Shown here piece after piece: positions 54,557 to 64,000 of a DNA stretch of 64,000 nt. The notes below the pieces were generated by a model that had not been told where the DNA came from, did no database searches, and saw only the letters and a list, made by a program, of their open reading frames with translations. The first letter of the stretch is position 1; every line of letters begins with the position of its first letter. The position numbers and the translations under genes are program-made. Source of the DNA: Symbiodinium natans (taxonomy: Eukaryota > Sar > Dinophyceae > Suessiales > Symbiodiniaceae); contig CAJNDS010002344.1 in the NCBI GenBank assembly GCA_905221605.1, positions 374,883-438,882 of the forward strand, in the 5' to 3' direction.

Positions 54557-55708
54557 TTTTGGGGTGTAGGGTGTAGGGATTAGGGCGTAGGATACAGGGT
54601 TCAGGAAACCCAACATTAGGGTTTTGAGGGTTTGGGATTTATGGGTTGCAGTTTTAGGTTGTGGTTTGGGTCAGGAGCACTGGGGGGCAGAACAGGGTTT
54701 AGGGTTTAGAGTGTAGGGATTAGGGTTAGGGTTTAGGGATAGGGTTCAGATGGGCTGTGTAAAGATGTACTTGTGAAGTTGTTGTTGGGTAGTAGAGAAT
54801 CGAGGTGTACATGGAATGTGGAGGCCCATTGTTAACTTAGGGGTACTTGGATTTTTGATTTTTTGGGTACTCTTATTCCTAAGCAACAGCAAACATTCTA
54901 ATTTTTGCTGGGGTTCCAAGTTCAGTATTGCGTTAAGTTTGGGTTCCACAGGCCCCCAAGCATTGCCGACGGAACTTTGAATCTGTGAGAGCTCAGAGGG
55001 CAGAATGAATAGGGTTTAGGGTTTAGGGTTTAGGGTTTAGGGTTTAAGGTTTAGGGTTTAGGGTTTAGAGAATAGGGTTTAGGGTTCAGGGTTTAAGGTT
55101 TAGAGTTGAATGCTCGGAAATCTGCAGGTCTGGTTTTGGAGCTAGGGCTCGCGAATTGGGAGGGTTTGGGTGTAGCCATTTTCCCGTGCTGAGTCGGGAT
55201 CTCAGGTTCCGAGTTTGAGGGTGGCCGTGGGGCAGTAGCCCCTTATAAAGAACTTTATAGGGTTGTTCGATGTTGTCAGGGTTTAGGGTTTCAGGGTTCC
55301 GGGCTTGGGGTTAAAGGTACATATGAGGCTTTACTGTAAGTTTAGGGCTGCTGCTCTTAACAACAAAGATCCAGGAAACGCCCGCAGACCTTGGCTTGCT
55401 CCTCTCTGCACACACTCTCAGCTTCTTGGAGCTGGGGTATTAGGGGTACCCCCCCCCCCCTTTTTGGAGATACGTTCAAACCTACAGTCTAAACTTAACC
55501 CTCATGCCGAATTTTACACTCATAAACCTGTCTAGATCCCCAAGCCCTCAACGCCAATGCCAGACCCTATATATAAGTCTCAAACTTCGGCCCCCCTAAG
55601 CCCTAAACCCTAAACCCTAAACCCTAAACCCTAAACCCTATACCCTAGACCCTAAACCCTAAACCCTTTCCCCCCTCCCCCCCAACTATCCCGGAGAGCT
55701 TTTTGCAG

Positions 55709-56266
55709 GGCAGTGCCGATGCCCAAAGCGACACATTGGCCGGCGACTCTTGGCAGGATTTAGGGTTTAGGGTTCAGGGTTCAGGGTTCAGGGTTTAGGG
55801 TTAACCCCAGATGGTAAAATGAAGGTTCCATTTTTTGGTGGGGTTTCGGGTTTTATATGGGGCTTAGGACTTAAAGGATTTGGGGGGGCAATATAGGGAG
55901 TTTAGAGCTTCACATTTTTGGGGTTCAAGAGTGTAGGTCTTTATGCGGTCTAGGGTCCGTGAGTTGAGGAGTTGGGGTCTTGACCCTAAACCCTAACCCC
56001 CAAACCCTAGGAGTTTAGGGGGATGGCGGGGGGTTGCAATTCACCCAAGGCTATCGCGCCCTATAGACACTCTAAAACACACGTTTAAACCCCGCGCTCC
56101 AAATCCTCGTTCAGGATTTCAGGGTTTCAGGGCTTAGGGCACGGAACACGCTAGCCGGGGCTAAATGTTTACGACTGGTGCGGCGTCCTCTTGGCTGATT
56201 TTGTACCTGAGATGCGGGCGCAAGCAAAGCAAATGCCAAGCACATGGCTTGTGTTTGGTGTCCCAC
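55709..56266 (+). CDS. two candidate exons of an unknown gene
   Basis: Exon 55709-55756 follows GAGCTTTTTGCAG, reads GSADAQSDTLAGDSWQ and ends CAG|GATTTAG, a GA donor formed by a telomere-like unit. Exon 56155-56266 follows CGCTAG, reads NVYDWCGVLLADFVPEMRAQ then AKQMPSTWLVFGVP, and ends at a GT donor. Both join in phase 0. The second is among the most protein-like stretches in the window. The family was not recognised. Confidence 0.5.
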
Positions 56267-56446
56267 GTATAAGGTTCAAATCACCACGAACTGCTCAGAA
56301 GGGCCCGTGGAGGTAGTGTGCACTCATGAACATGATTTAGTCCATTGCGGGGTTCGGCCATGTCGAAATTGGCTAGGCATGGCCGGAATGGCATGGATCT
56401 GAGGGTTTAGGGTTTAGGGTTCTGGGTTTAGGGTTTAGTGTCCCTT

Positions 56447-56565
56447 ACCCGGTCATTTACCCTTTTTGAAGGGTTCCACAGTATGGCCTAGCGTACAGAA
56501 GGGGTATATAAGGGGTGTTCCATTTACGGGCCCTCATTAAGGGGCCATGGAACTACCCTAAGATA
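56447..56565. mobile_element. family 9 element
   Basis: Closely resembles 33765-33875, including GGGGTATATAAGGG and AACTACCCTAAG. Confidence 0.6.
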
Positions 56566-57189
56566 TGGGAGGACGCCATAGGCCATTCTTTTGCGCCCCT
56601 GGGGTTCTGACCCTAAGCCTCAGGCTCTGATTGTGCACCGTCCACGCGAAAAGCCTCGAGCTTCATGTGGGGTTGTAGGGTTTGTTTATAGGGCTTCTGG
56701 GGTTTCCTGGGGGGCTTATCATAGGGCTGCTTGCAGGGCTTGGAGGTTTATTGGTTTTTAGTGTCTATAGCACGTGAATGTGGGTTTCGGTTCCATCCTT
56801 CCCTCTGCGGAAACCTCCAAAACCCTGTATACCCTAAAGCCTAAATCCGAAAACCCGGACCTTATAAACCCTTCTATTGCCCTCAACCTCAAAGTCTATG
56901 TCTATACAGCCTGTACACCCTGAACCACACCCTATACGCCCTAAACATTAAACCCTCAACCCTATAAGCCCTACGCCCTAACCCTACAAGCCCTGTCCCG
57001 TTAACCCTGTACCCGGAATCCTAAACCCCAAACCCTATAAACCCTACATACCCTCAATCCTCTTCCCTGTACACCCCAAACCCTAAACCCCAAAACCTAC
57101 AAACCCGGAACCCTAAACCCGAAGTCCTAAACCCTAAACCCTAAACCCGAAGCCCTAAGCCCTACAACCCCGAAGCCCTCCTCCCAAAG

Positions 57190-57329
57190 GATGTTGCCGC
57201 ACTTCTCGGCGGCCTGGGCGCTGGATCGGAAGCTGTAGACCAGGCCATTAGGGTTTGCTTCTAGTGTGCTTTGTATATATATCTATATATTTATTTATTT
57301 ATTTATTTATATATGTATATATATATATG

Positions 57330-57364
<35 letters not shown>

Positions 57365-58135
57365 GTATACTTTTAGGTTTAGGGTTGGGGTTTAGGCTTT
57401 AGGGTTTTGGGGGTTTGTAAATAGGGTTTGAATGTGCATGTACACATATATAGATTTTTTGGAAGGGTTTTATGATAGGCTTCAGGCTTTATGGTAGGGA
57501 CTGTACGGTAGGGTGTAGTGTTAGGGGTTCTAGCCTGGACATGCCAGAACATGAGCCCTTGAGTTTTTAGGTTTTTTTTTGGTTTTGGGATTCGGGGATT
57601 ATAGGCAAATTAAATCAAATTAGAGGGTTTAGGGTTTAAGAGCTTGGGGATTAGGGTATATATGGCGTAGGGTTTAAGAATGTCGTAGGGTTTAAGAATT
57701 CGAAGTGCCTCTGGGGTCTTGGATCCAGGGCGCTGACTTCCAAGAGCACCCTGTCTCAAGGGACTAGGGGGTGTAGGGTTTAGGGTTTAGGGTTTAGGGT
57801 TTAGGGTTTAGGGTTTAGGGTTTAGGGCTATCTGGGACTCTGTTTACCTACGGCTACTTAGGTATGTAGGGACTGTATGAGGGAGAAAATAGGGGCTTTA
57901 GAAGGGGAATAAGATTAAGGGTCCCTTCTAGGGCCCTTTCACTGACAGTGCTTAGTAGGGATTCTAGTACCCCCCCCCCCCCCCCCCCCCCCAAACCCTA
58001 AACCCTAAACCCTAAGCCCTAAACCCTAAACCCTAAACCCTAACTATTCAAATCCCTTTTACCATTAAGGCTTGCCTGTCCAAGGCACAGCACTGGTGCC
58101 AGGAGCAGGGTGCCGCCAGCTTCGCGGAGCTCATG
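57190..58135 (+). CDS. two joined exons of an unknown helical protein
   Basis: Exon 57190-57252 reads DVAALLGGLGAGSEAVDQAI plus R and ends AGG|GTTTGC. Exon 58070-58135 follows ACCATTAAG and reads ACLSKAQHWCQEQGAASFAE plus LM, with a GA donor just before a worn family 1 end (CCCCTTGGAACC). Both are phase 0. The intron holds TA microsatellites, TTTAGGG arrays, a C run and CCCTAAA arrays. Confidence 0.5.
57270..57372 (+). repeat. TA-rich microsatellite
   Basis: TATATATCTATATATTTATT, TATGTATA and similar runs inside the intron. Confidence 0.9.
57970..57993 (+). repeat. poly-C run
   Basis: About 23 C in a row before a CCCTAAA array. Confidence 0.9.
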
Positions 58136-58564
58136 GAGCCCCTTGGAACCAAAAGAATTGAAGACTCGTTCCCCTAAGGGTTTAGGGTTTAGGGTTTAGG
58201 GTTTAGAGTTTAGGGTTTAGGGTTTAGGGTTTAGGGTTTAGGGTTACCCCTAAAGGTTCCCCTTAATGCACTCCTAATGTGGCCCATAGATTTTCCTATA
58301 GGGATCTGTTGAAAAGGGTCACCCAAAACCGAGGGTACAACCTCAAGGGTCCAAGGTAAAAGCCCTAGATGGAACAGAAGCTTCAGCAGCCTAGACCCAG
58401 GGTTTACAGGCCGTAGGGGTTCACGCACACACGCGCACACAAACTATGAGAGTTATATACATATATCTATACATATATGTATAGCACTATGTACCTAGAT
58501 GTAAGTTTTAGGTTTTAACTCCAAACATACAGTCCTGAACCTATATTTGCAACGCGCGCAACGA

Positions 58565-60246
58565 CTTTGTGCCCCAGCCTGGATCCAAATGAAGAGTCCC
58601 AAGCTCGCAGGCTAACTGAACTGCTTAAGGTTTAGGGTTTAGGGGTTTAGGGGTTTAGGGGTTTAGGGGTTTAGGGGTTTAGGGGTTTAGGGGTTTAGGG
58701 GTTTAGGTGTTTAGGGGTTTAGGGGGTTTAGGGGGTTTAGGGGTTTAGGGGTTTAAGGGGTTTAAGGGGGTTAAGGGTTTCGGGTTAGGGTAGCTGACCT
58801 GCTTGGAGACAGAAGCTCAAGGTTTGCAGGCTTGGCCGCAGACTTGTTGGGTTTAGTGGCCGCGTACCCGAACCCTGAAACCCCAGAACCCTGAATTTGA
58901 CCAAAGAGCTCTAAGCCCTTAACCTAGCCTGAAGCCCGGGCCAAAAGGCCCTCAAGGAATGCTACGACCTGACGACCTTTAAACCCTTTAGGGCGCACCG
59001 GTTTAGATCATCTAAGCTCCTATAACCCCCGATCCCTCTTAACCCCATAAAAACCTCAACCCTAAACCATAAGCCTCAAGCCCGATAAGCCCGATAAGCC
59101 CGATAAGCCCGTAAACCCTAAACCCTAAACCCTAAACCCTAAACCCTAAACCCTAAACCCTAAACCCTAAACCCTAAACCCTAAACCCTAAACCCTAAAC
59201 CCTAAAGCCAAGCAGGGCCCCTGAACTGATGCACCGATCCTTTCCGATGGCATCTTCGAAGCCCCTGCAGCCCAGGAACGCCGAGTCCTTGATAGAGGCT
59301 CTGGAGCTTTGGGGGGGGAGGTTAGGGTTTAGGGTTTCGGGTGTTTCGGGGTTTTCGGGTGTTTAGGGGGTTTAGGGGGTTTAGGGGGTTTAGAGGCTTT
59401 AGGGGGTTTAGGGGGTTTAGGGGGTTTCGGGGGTTTAGGGGGTTTAGGGGGTTTAGGGGGTTTAGGGGGTTTAGGGGGTTTAGGGGTTGGTTTCGGGGGT
59501 TTAGGGGGTCTAGGGGGTTTGGGGGTTTGGAGGTTTGGAGGTTTAGGGTTTAAGCAGGGAAGCCGCCAAGCCCTGCCCCCGAACTTTGGACATCGTTGAG
59601 TCTTCGATCGCCTTCTTGGTGACCGAATGAAGGGTTTAGGGTTTAGGGTTTAGGGTTTAGGGTTTAGGGTTCAGGGTTTAGGGTTTAGGGACAGAATACC
59701 TTAATAGGGTTTAGGGTTTAGGAGTCAGGCGAGGCTGGGCCTCGAAGAATGCCAGGGACCTAAATTTCCTCGCAGCCTTTCTTGGACACGCTGCAGCTTC
59801 TTAAAGGATAAGGAGTGACCACATGTGTGGGTAGGGTTTAGGGTTTAGGGTTTAGGGTTTAGGGTTTAGGGTTTAGGGTTTAGAGTTTAGGGTTTAGGGT
59901 TTAGGGTTTAGGGTTTAGGGTTTAGGGTTAGGGTTTAGGGTTTAGGGTTTAGGGTTTAGGGTTTAGGGTTTAGGGTTTAGGGTTTAGGGTTTAGGGTTTA
60001 GGGTTTCCGAATCAAGGGTACCTTGTTGGGATCCTCTTTAGAAGGGAATCCTACTATTTGGGGATCTAGATTAGGGTCCCCAATTCTCGTAAACCCCCAC
60101 GTGTGAAAGACACGCGCCCTTGTAAGGGCTTGCCAAGGAAGAACATGTTCACAAGAAGTGTAGTCTTCCATGCAGCTAAATCATGAGAGAGCACCCCTAA
60201 AAAGTGCCGGCGAGCCACGCCATGTCAGCAGCTGCCCTCTTGGCCA
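58565..60246 (+). CDS. further candidate exons, possibly the same helical gene
   Basis: Exon-like blocks at 58580-58628 (LDPNEESQARRLTELLK), 58791-58860 (ADLLGDRSSRFAGLAADLLG), 59219-59312 (FPMASSKPLQPRNAESLIEA), 59562-59631 (AAKPCPRTLDIVESSIAFLV), 59776-59808 (QPFLDTLQLLK) and 60207-60255 (ASHAMSAAALLANCA). They are short amphipathic Leu/Ala-rich helices, as in HEAT-like proteins, but that is inference. Joins between them were not proven. Confidence 0.35.
58625..58785 (+). repeat. TTTAGGGG variant array
   Basis: About eighteen 8-bp units (GTTTAGGG, GGTTTAGG), the G-strand counterpart of the CCCCTAAA block at 37 kb. Confidence 0.95.
59101..59205 (+). repeat. CCCTAAA array
   Basis: About fourteen perfect units right before an exon-like block, which is followed by a TTTAGGG-type array. 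Confidence 0.95.
59341..59555 (+). repeat. GGGGGTTTA variant array
   Basis: About twenty units of GGGGGTTTA with TTTCGGGG exceptions. The ORF across it (GFRGFRGFRG) is an artefact. Confidence 0.95.
59828..60007 (+). repeat. long TTTAGGG array
   Basis: About 25 units over 180 bases, with one TTTAGAG and one TTAGGG variant, the longest regular array here. A family 6 type sequence (CCGAATCAAGGGTACC ... TTCTCGTAAACCCCCACGTG) follows, as in the copy at 33495-33625. Confidence 0.95.
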
Positions 60247-60319
60247 ATTGCGCTTAGGGTTTAGGGTTTAGGGTTTAGGGTTCAGGGTTCAGGGTTTAGG
60301 GTTTATATGCGCTGGCGGG

Positions 60320-62009
60320 ATGCTGCGCGTAACGAAGCTGTCAGGGGAGGAGGTGGCGAGCATCGCCGTCGGGGAGGTGAGCGACGTGAGGTCCTTGAAT
60401 CGGCGCTTGGCCCAGCTGCCAGGCTTGCCCCCGCGTTTTCGGCAGAGGCTCCTTTCTGACGGCCGCGGGCTTGAGGATGATGTCATGCTGGACTCCCCCA
60501 TGGACCTGCAACTGGTGCTACTGCCCTTCGCCGATGTCTCCCAAGCCCAGGCGTTTGAACTCATAAGGGCCGCTTGGGATGGTGCCGTAGCAAAGGCGGG
60601 TGTTGCATTGAAAAGGGACGATTCCCCCCTGACAAAGGTAGGAGAAAAGACCGATGTATACATATATACATGTATACATACATACATATTATATATATAT
60701 ATACATGTGTTATATTCATTTATTTATGGACTCGACACATGAACCGATATTTCGTTGCAACGCCTGGACATGCTGTGACCCTGACCCTGAGCAAAAGCCA
60801 GCACGGGACGCCTGCGTTTGAAATCATCACAGCTCGGTGAGCAGGTCTTCAAGCTAGTTTCTTAGTTCCGCGATAGTAAAAGGCTTACCCTAAACTTACT
60901 GCTATAACGAACCCTAAACCGACAGCGCGATTGGGACCCGGGACCCCCCAGGGCTTAACCCCTACGCAAACCCTGAAACCCACATTTTAACAGTTAGATC
61001 CTGCCGGTGCTGAACCGGCATGCTTCGTGACATTTGCCAGGTCGCAATAAACCTATGCTATAGCTAGTTTCTTTAGTCGATAGGTCCGCATCAGTAAAAA
61101 ATGTTATTTGCAACATGTACCCCCCCCCCCCCCCAACAACAATCATGTAAATGTTCACAGGGAGGGACTTGCAGTTGTAAGACCATGAATGAAACAAATT
61201 CCATGCCTGCGAACTGCCTGATGTCTCTGGACCCTCTGGGCTCTAAAGTGGGGCGTATCCACCCCACCCCCCACCCCACCCCCCCCCCCCCCCCCCCCCC
61301 CCCCAGGAAGATCCTATCATTCCTCAAGTCTCCTGTCCCTTCAGGTCGAGACTATGCTGCAGCTCCCCCGAGACCCGAACTTGGTCCACGAAGAATCTGG
61401 CTGTACAGCTCTGGTGCGGGCGTGCGAGGAAGGACACGTTGAAGTTGTCGCTCTGCTGCTGGAAGCAGGGGCTGACGCGGACCTGGCAGAAGACGAAGTC
61501 ATGGGCTATACAGCTTTGACTCAGGCATCTGAGCGTGGCCACCTCGACGTCATACGCCTGCTGCTAGAGGCGGGTCCCAACATGGACTTGGCCAACAGCG
61601 TCGGGGCCACAGCTCTCACGCTTGCAGCTCGCCATGGACATGCTGAAATTGCGCGCTTGCTCTTAGAGGCCGGGGCCAGCAAGGACTTGGCAGACGAAGA
61701 TGGTCACACAGCTCTGATGGGGGCATCTCGAAACGGACATGTCGAGGTTGCATGCGTATTGCTGGAGGCCGGCGTCAACAAGGACTTGGCCAATGAAAGA
61801 GGACATACCGCTCTCATGCTGGCGCAGCTCTGCGATTGCGCATAGAGGCCAGCACCAACAGATTCTTGGAGGACGTCGAGGGTGATATCGCTATGAGGTT
61901 GGGTTTGCCGGAAGCTGGTGTCCATGGCTGCGCTGAGATTGTGAGTTTGCTGTCGGAAGCTGAAGATGGCACGAGAGCGAGCGGCGGCAAGCGCCGGAGG
62001 CTCTCCTAG
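60320..62009 (+). pseudogene. gene D: ubiquitin-like/ankyrin-repeat gene with a 3' frameshift
   Basis: Exons 60320-60595 and 61345-62009. The ubiquitin-like domain (MLRVTKLSGEEVASIAVGEV, then PGLPPRFRQRLLSDGRGLED) has no introns. The shared intron starts AAAG|GCGGGTG and ends CCCTTCAG|GTCGAG. Five ankyrin repeats follow. The frame stops at 61845 (LCDCA), but another frame opening at about 61818 continues as ALRLRIEAS... to SGGKRRRLS and TAG (62007-62009), the same tail as gene A. A small indel near 61815-61825 has broken the frame, or is a sequence error. If real, the product is a 258-residue truncated protein. Confidence 0.75.
60596..61344 (+). other. gene D intron (GC-AG)
   Basis: 749 nt at the position conserved in all four paralogues. 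Contains TATACA microsatellites (60655-60710), C runs (61120-61135 and 61278-61304) and no clear telomere array. The acceptor is TCTCCTGTCCCTTCAG. Confidence 0.75.
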
Positions 62010-62096
62010 CACAGTTCGATCACGCCGGGGTGGGCCCTTGGCAGCGCCATCAAGTCACAGAAGAGGGGGTTACGTGCCACTAATCTGTAGGGGGCC

Positions 62097-62228
62097 CTAA
62101 ACCCTAAACCCTAAACCCTAAACCCTAAACCCTAAACCCTAAACCCTAAACCCTAGACCCTAGACCCTAGACCCTAGACCCTAGACCCTAGACCCTAGAC
62201 CCTAAACCCTAAACCCTAAACCCTAAAC
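62097..62228 (+). repeat. CCCTAAA array with CCCTAGA core
   Basis: CCCTAAA units, then eight CCCTAGA units (62152-62205), then CCCTAAA again. Family 2 type ends (ACTAATCTGTAGG) sit on both sides (62077-62095 and 62233-62262), so the array appears to lie inside a family 2 element. Confidence 0.9.
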
Positions 62229-62487
62229 TTACTACTAATCTGTAGGTAAGTAGGGTCCCAGGTTGAGCTTAAATGAGCACGAGCTGTCCAACCTCCGCTG
62301 CACTGGACCCCCGGATGCCTAGAATCCTCAAATCCCGCAACTTAAAGGCCACTCTTCCTAACTAGCTCTTAGGGTGTATGTTGTTTTTGGGTTTAGGGTT
62401 TGGGGTTTAGGGTTTACTCATAAATGAATTACTCCTATCCCCTTATCAGTTTCTGGATATAAACCCCATGATATTCATCCCATATAC

Positions 62488-62655
62488 CTTGGGGACGACA
62501 TGAACCCTAAAAGGGTCTATGGTTCATAACCTTAAACGGAATTATAGCAGTACACTGGGTCTTTGACCATATACCCTAGTAGGAATTATCGTAGTACAGG
62601 GTTCATATACCTTAATAGGAATTGTAGTACAATTTTAGGGTTAATTTGGTCCCAC
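62488..62655. mobile_element. family 1 element, reverse orientation
   Basis: Starts CCTTGGGGACGACATGAACC, keeps AACCCTAAAAGGGTCTATGG and ends TTAGGGTTAATTTGGTCCCA. The core is repeated (GGAATTATAGCAGTAC and GGAATTATCGTAGTAC). A long CCCTAAA array follows directly (62658-62770). Confidence 0.7.
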
Positions 62656-62789
62656 GCCCTAAACCCTAAACCCTAAACCCTAAACCCTGAACCCTAAACC
62701 CTAAACCCTAAACCCTAAACCCTAAACCCTAAACCCTGAACCCTGAACCCTAAACCCTAAACCCTAAACCTTACGGCCCCCCAACGAAG

Positions 62790-62898
62790 GCCGCCGGCCT
62801 GTCCCCTGCGCCGGCCGCATCGCTGCGCCGGGCGCTCTGCGCCAAAGCCAGCGCAGAGGGCGCGCTACTGCCGCAGGCGGCAGAGGGTGGGGTGAAGG
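62790..62898 (+). CDS. candidate Ala-rich exon
   Basis: After CCAACGAAG it reads AAGLSPAPAASLRRALCAKA then SAEGALLPQAAEGGVK. It ends AAGG|GTTTAG, a telomeric donor. A ~16-unit CCCTAAA array precedes it. Possibly part of the same gene as 63577-63642. Confidence 0.45.
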
Positions 62899-63414
62899 GT
62901 TTAGGGTTCAGCCTCCAGGGCTTAGTAGGGTTTAGGGTTTAGGGTTTAGGGTTTAGGGCTTAGGGTTGAGGGTTGAGGGTTGAGGGTTTATAGGGTTGGG
63001 GGGGAGGGGAGGGGGGATGCAGGGTTTTTAGCGTTTGCAGGACCCAGGTTTTTAGGAGTTCGGAGTTGAAGGGCTGTCGGTAGTTTAGGGTTTAGGGTTT
63101 AGGGTTTAGGGTTTAGGGTTTATAGGGTTTAGGGTTTAGGGTCTAGGGTTTAGGGCTTAACCCTAAACCCTAAACCCGGATAGCTTGGGTTCCATTAGGT
63201 TTTACTTTGGCAGGCTCCATAAGGAGGCTTGAAGCCTCAGGGCTTCGGTTGCTGTGATCAAGCCACATCGAACCTCTGAAACTTTAAAAAGCAGTGTAGC
63301 AGAACACCCCCCCCCTAAGACCCTAAGCCCTAAACCCTAAAACCCTAAACCCTAAACCCTAAACCCTAAACCCCCCAACAGCACTTGACAAGCCCCGAAG
63401 CCTGAGTTGAAGCC

Positions 63415-63530
63415 CATTTACTTGGAATCTAAGGCGCGCCGCCCTGTAACCCCGAAAAGCCTGGAACTCTGCCAATTCCACCCTCCCCCCCTTTCATTCC
63501 AAACATTATTTAGGGTTTAGGGTTTGGGGT
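63415..63530 (+). CDS. candidate exon, frame uncertain
   Basis: One frame reads KPIYLESKARRPVTPKSLEL. Another, in phase with the previous exon through a TCTAAG acceptor, is Pro-rich (APPCNPEKPGTLPIPPSPP). The two readings cannot be separated by eye. Confidence 0.3.
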
Positions 63531-63576
63531 TCAGGGTTTAGGGTTTAGGTTTTAGGGTTTAGGTTTTTTTCCGCAG

Positions 63577-63642
63577 CAAGCTCTGAATGAGTATTTTGCG
63601 GAGGTTTCGAGGCTGTGCCCCTCACTTTTTGGCCTACAGTGA
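63577..63642 (+). CDS. candidate terminal exon, unknown
   Basis: A strong acceptor (TTTTTTTCCGCAG) then QALNEYFAEVSRLCPSLFGL, Q and TGA. A good helix-like reading and the best-supported exon near the right edge. Confidence 0.5.
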   Translation, partial: QALNEYFAEVSRLCPSLFGLQ

Positions 63643-63761
63643 TCCATAAGACACGAGCTTCGCATGACTGTTCGCGTGAGCTTAGATCTGTCCCGGAAAC
63701 TCTCAACATGGTACCACAGTGGGCTCAATTCAAGGGGTGTAGTACCACGTACCTCCTCCAT

Positions 63762-63860
63762 GTTGGGGGGACCAGCTGAACCCTAAACGGGTGTGTGGTT
63801 AAGAGATTGGTGTAGTACAGGGCAGATGATCCCGATTTTGGGGTTCATTTGGGTTATAAG
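63762..63860. mobile_element. family 1 element, reverse orientation
   Basis: GGGGGGACCAGCTGAACCC at the left and TTTTGGGGTTCATTTGGGTT at the right. The interior has CCTAAACGGGTGTGTGGTT. Worn copy. Confidence 0.55.
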
Positions 63861-64000
63861 GGCTTGAGGGGGCGCCGGAATCTGATGCAACTAAGCCCTA
63901 TAAAGTGTACCCCCCCCCCCCCGCCCTAAACCCTAACCCTAAACCCTAACCCTAAGCCTTTTTGAGGGGACCATGGTGCCAACTGTCGGGTTTTGGGTCG

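Noticed and set aside
55171-55181. Spliced-leader-like GTAGCCATTTT
   Set aside because: Only 11 bases agree with the dinoflagellate spliced leader as I recall it; the following bases differ, so chance is likely.
59341-59553. GFRG repeat protein
   Set aside because: Translation of the GGGGGTTTA variant array.

Overview
This window looks like nuclear DNA of a core dinoflagellate (Suessiales or Prorocentrales type). The grounds are very abundant TTTAGGG/CCCTAAA telomere-type repeats scattered inside the chromosome, introns that begin with GC or GA as well as GT, ankyrin-repeat proteins with an N-terminal ubiquitin-like domain, and all recognisable genes on the + strand. The species cannot be named from the sequence alone. 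No bacterial genes, CRISPR arrays, rRNA or tRNA genes were seen.

Most simple ORFs here are translations of satellite DNA. The real genes are chopped into short exons, some only 27 to 50 nt, and were rebuilt by hand from splice sites, reading phase and paralogue comparison. Four paralogous ubiquitin-like/ankyrin genes are the clearest: A (11313-13080), B (23709-26218), C (27996-30484) and D (60320-62009, frameshifted). A coiled-coil gene E (42983-51426, perhaps from 42211) joins in frame through 11 exons and ends in a Pro-Thr-Leu-Glu repeat tail. A partial gene F (15168-17278) joins in frame through four exons. Further exon-like blocks lie at about 1.4-9.3, 20.8-21, 52-56, 57-60 and 62.8-63.6 kb; they belong to genes I could not assemble or name.

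Between exons the DNA is built from two materials. The first is telomere-type arrays, which often run TTTAGGG right after an exon and CCCTAAA just before the next one. The second is short elements with terminal inverted repeats, in about ten recurring families. In several genes these elements are themselves the introns: removing them from a GC, GA or GT donor to an AG acceptor restores the frame exactly, and paralogues lack the intron. This matches introners (intron-generating DNA transposons), which are known in dinoflagellates. The less expected part is that telomere-type arrays seem to do the same job: GTTTAG supplies a donor, TTTAG an acceptor, and the inverted arrays could pair the two intron ends.

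Other structure includes a tandem pair of a ~1 kb transposon-like element, one copy internally deleted (18.29-19.83 kb), a ~0.8-1 kb tandem repeat region (47.3-49.3 kb), an inverted AAACCATT satellite (49.46-50.04 kb), large CA and GCAC microsatellites (33.6, 38.0-38.9 kb) and long poly-G/poly-C runs. All gene models are based on reading the sequence without transcripts.
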